7,250 nucleotides of DNA from assembly GCA_021812785.1 (NCBI GenBank), contig JAKAMR010000103.1, positions 1 through 7,250 of the forward strand, written 5' to 3'. This document shows, piece after piece, positions 6,438-7,250 of the stretch (position 1 is its first letter; every line of letters begins with the position of its first letter). The translations under genes were made by a program, and so were the position numbers. The DNA is from Nitrospirota bacterium. GTDB lineage: Bacteria; Nitrospirota; Thermodesulfovibrionia; Thermodesulfovibrionales; JdFR-88. A model generated the notes under the pieces. That model did no database searches. It had not been told where the DNA came from and was given only the letters and a program-made list of their open reading frames with translations.

Positions 6438-7250
6438 CATTGGCGCTCATCCGACTCTACAAGCGCCTGGGCCTCCAGCGGCCCCCACGACCCCGCGGCA
6501 TAGTTCGGGAAATCCTTTAGGGCAATGTTTTCCCATCTTGAGATGATTGGGTCCACGACCTCCCACATGGCCTCAACAGAGTCCTGCCTTACAAACAGGG
6601 AAAGGTCCCCTTTCACGCAATCCAGAAGCAGGCGCTCGTAAGGGTCCGGCACCTTCATTTTGAACATGTCCCTGTAGTCGAAAACCATGTTCACCAGGTA
6701 CAACTCGTCCACCGAGTAGGGGTACTTCACGCAAAAGCGGAGGGATATTTTCTCGTCCGGCTGCACGGTGAAAACGAGTATATTGGGCTCAAGGGCATCG
6801 CTTGGCTTCCCGAACATCCTGAGCGGAAGCTGCTTGAACTGGATGCATATCTCCGTTATGCGCTTGGCCATGCGCTTTCCGGTGCGCACATAGAAAGGCA
6901 CTCCCGCCCATCTCAGGTTGTCCACATTGAATTTGGCCGCAAAAAAGGTGGGCTGCAGCGAGATGGGCGCCACGTTTTTCTCCTGCCTGTAACCGGGCAC
7001 GGACTGGCCGTTTACATGCCCTGGGCCGTACTGCCCCCTGACCGTGAACCTGTCCACGTGATAGGCGTCCATGATGCGGATGGAATTAAAGACCTTGGTC
7101 TTTTCATCCCTCACGTAATCCGCGCTGAACCCTACCGGGGGCTCCATGGCTATGAGCCCCAGCAGCTGGAGCATATGGTTCTGGACGATGTCCCTTACAA
7201 CCCCCGTCTGTTCGTAGAAGGCGCCCCTGTGCTCTATCCCTATATCTTCG
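6425..7250 (-). CDS. zwf: Glucose-6-phosphate 1-dehydrogenase, C-terminal half (5' end outside window)
   Basis: Zwf oxidises glucose-6-phosphate to 6-phosphogluconolactone and reduces NAD(P)+, the entry step of the oxidative pentose phosphate pathway. The frame is open to the right edge, giving 274 visible residues; compared with the usual 480-510, some 200-240 N-terminal residues with the Rossmann fold and catalytic RIDHYLGKE region are outside. The first visible residues, EDIGIEHRGAFYEQTG, form the family's substrate-site strand (E. coli equivalent GIDHRWGFFDQ), then RDIVQNHMLQLLGLIAMEPP, VRGQYGPG, LRWAGVPFYVRTGKRM with a conserved Lys, PDPYERLLLDCVKGD and the terminal AAGSWGPLEAQ. The ATG at 7174 lies inside this conserved block, so it is not the start. 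The segment after ISLRF reads CVKYPYSVDELYLV instead of the common KxPG-containing form, a local divergence. pgl and gnd follow downstream. Confidence 0.96.
   Translation of the reverse strand, partial: EDIGIEHRGAFYEQTGVVRDIVQNHMLQLLGLIAMEPPVGFSADYVRDEKTKVFNSIRIMDAYHVDRFTVRGQYGPGHVNGQSVPGYRQEKNVAPISLQPTFFAAKFNVDNLRWAGVPFYVRTGKRMAKRITEICIQFKQLPLRMFGKPSDALEPNILVFTVQPDEKISLRFCVKYPYSVDELYLVNMVFDYRDMFKMKVPDPYERLLLDCVKGDLSLFVRQDSVEAMWEVVDPIISRWENIALKDFPNYAAGSWGPLEAQALVESDERQWITR

Overview
The window is a bacterial pentose-phosphate-pathway locus with two gene sets that converge. On the + strand are the 3' two-thirds of a transketolase gene (tkt, cut by the left edge) and a complete long-form transaldolase gene (tal). 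On the - strand, read from the right edge inwards, are the 3' part of glucose-6-phosphate dehydrogenase (zwf, cut by the right edge), 6-phosphogluconolactonase (pgl) and a short-form decarboxylating 6-phosphogluconate dehydrogenase (gnd). Together they cover the oxidative branch (glucose-6-phosphate to ribulose-5-phosphate, yielding NAD(P)H and CO2) and the sugar-shuffling enzymes of the non-oxidative branch. Ribose-5-phosphate isomerase and ribulose-phosphate 3-epimerase are not in the window.

Between the two sets is one gene that does not belong to the pathway: a roughly 536-residue polytopic membrane protein resembling the GT-C class of lipid-linked-sugar glycosyltransferases. It is visibly richer in A+T than its neighbours (20 of 60 G+C at 4021-4080, against 38 of 60 at 841-900 in tkt). 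It has its own promoter-like extended -10 element and is preceded by a terminator-like hairpin that closes the tkt-tal unit. The simplest reading is a separately transcribed, probably acquired gene lodged between tal and gnd.

Layout: 1-1451 tkt (partial); 1480-2643 tal; 2644-2847 spacer with hairpin and promoter; 2848-4458 membrane glycosyltransferase-like gene; 4459-4633 convergent spacer with a lac-operator-like palindrome; 4634-5539 gnd (-); 5540-5581 short spacer with a perfect hairpin; 5582-6343 pgl (-); 6344-6424 spacer; 6425-7250 zwf (-, partial).

Organism: a bacterium of moderately high G+C whose pathway genes use the codons AGG (Arg) and ATA (Ile) freely. That is compatible with Desulfobacterota- or Nitrospirota-like lineages, but this is a weak inference and the window does not fix the taxon. 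No tRNA, rRNA, CRISPR, insertion sequence or phage feature was seen. The locus looks like ordinary central metabolism; I do not see a novel biological system, and the findings below are modest.
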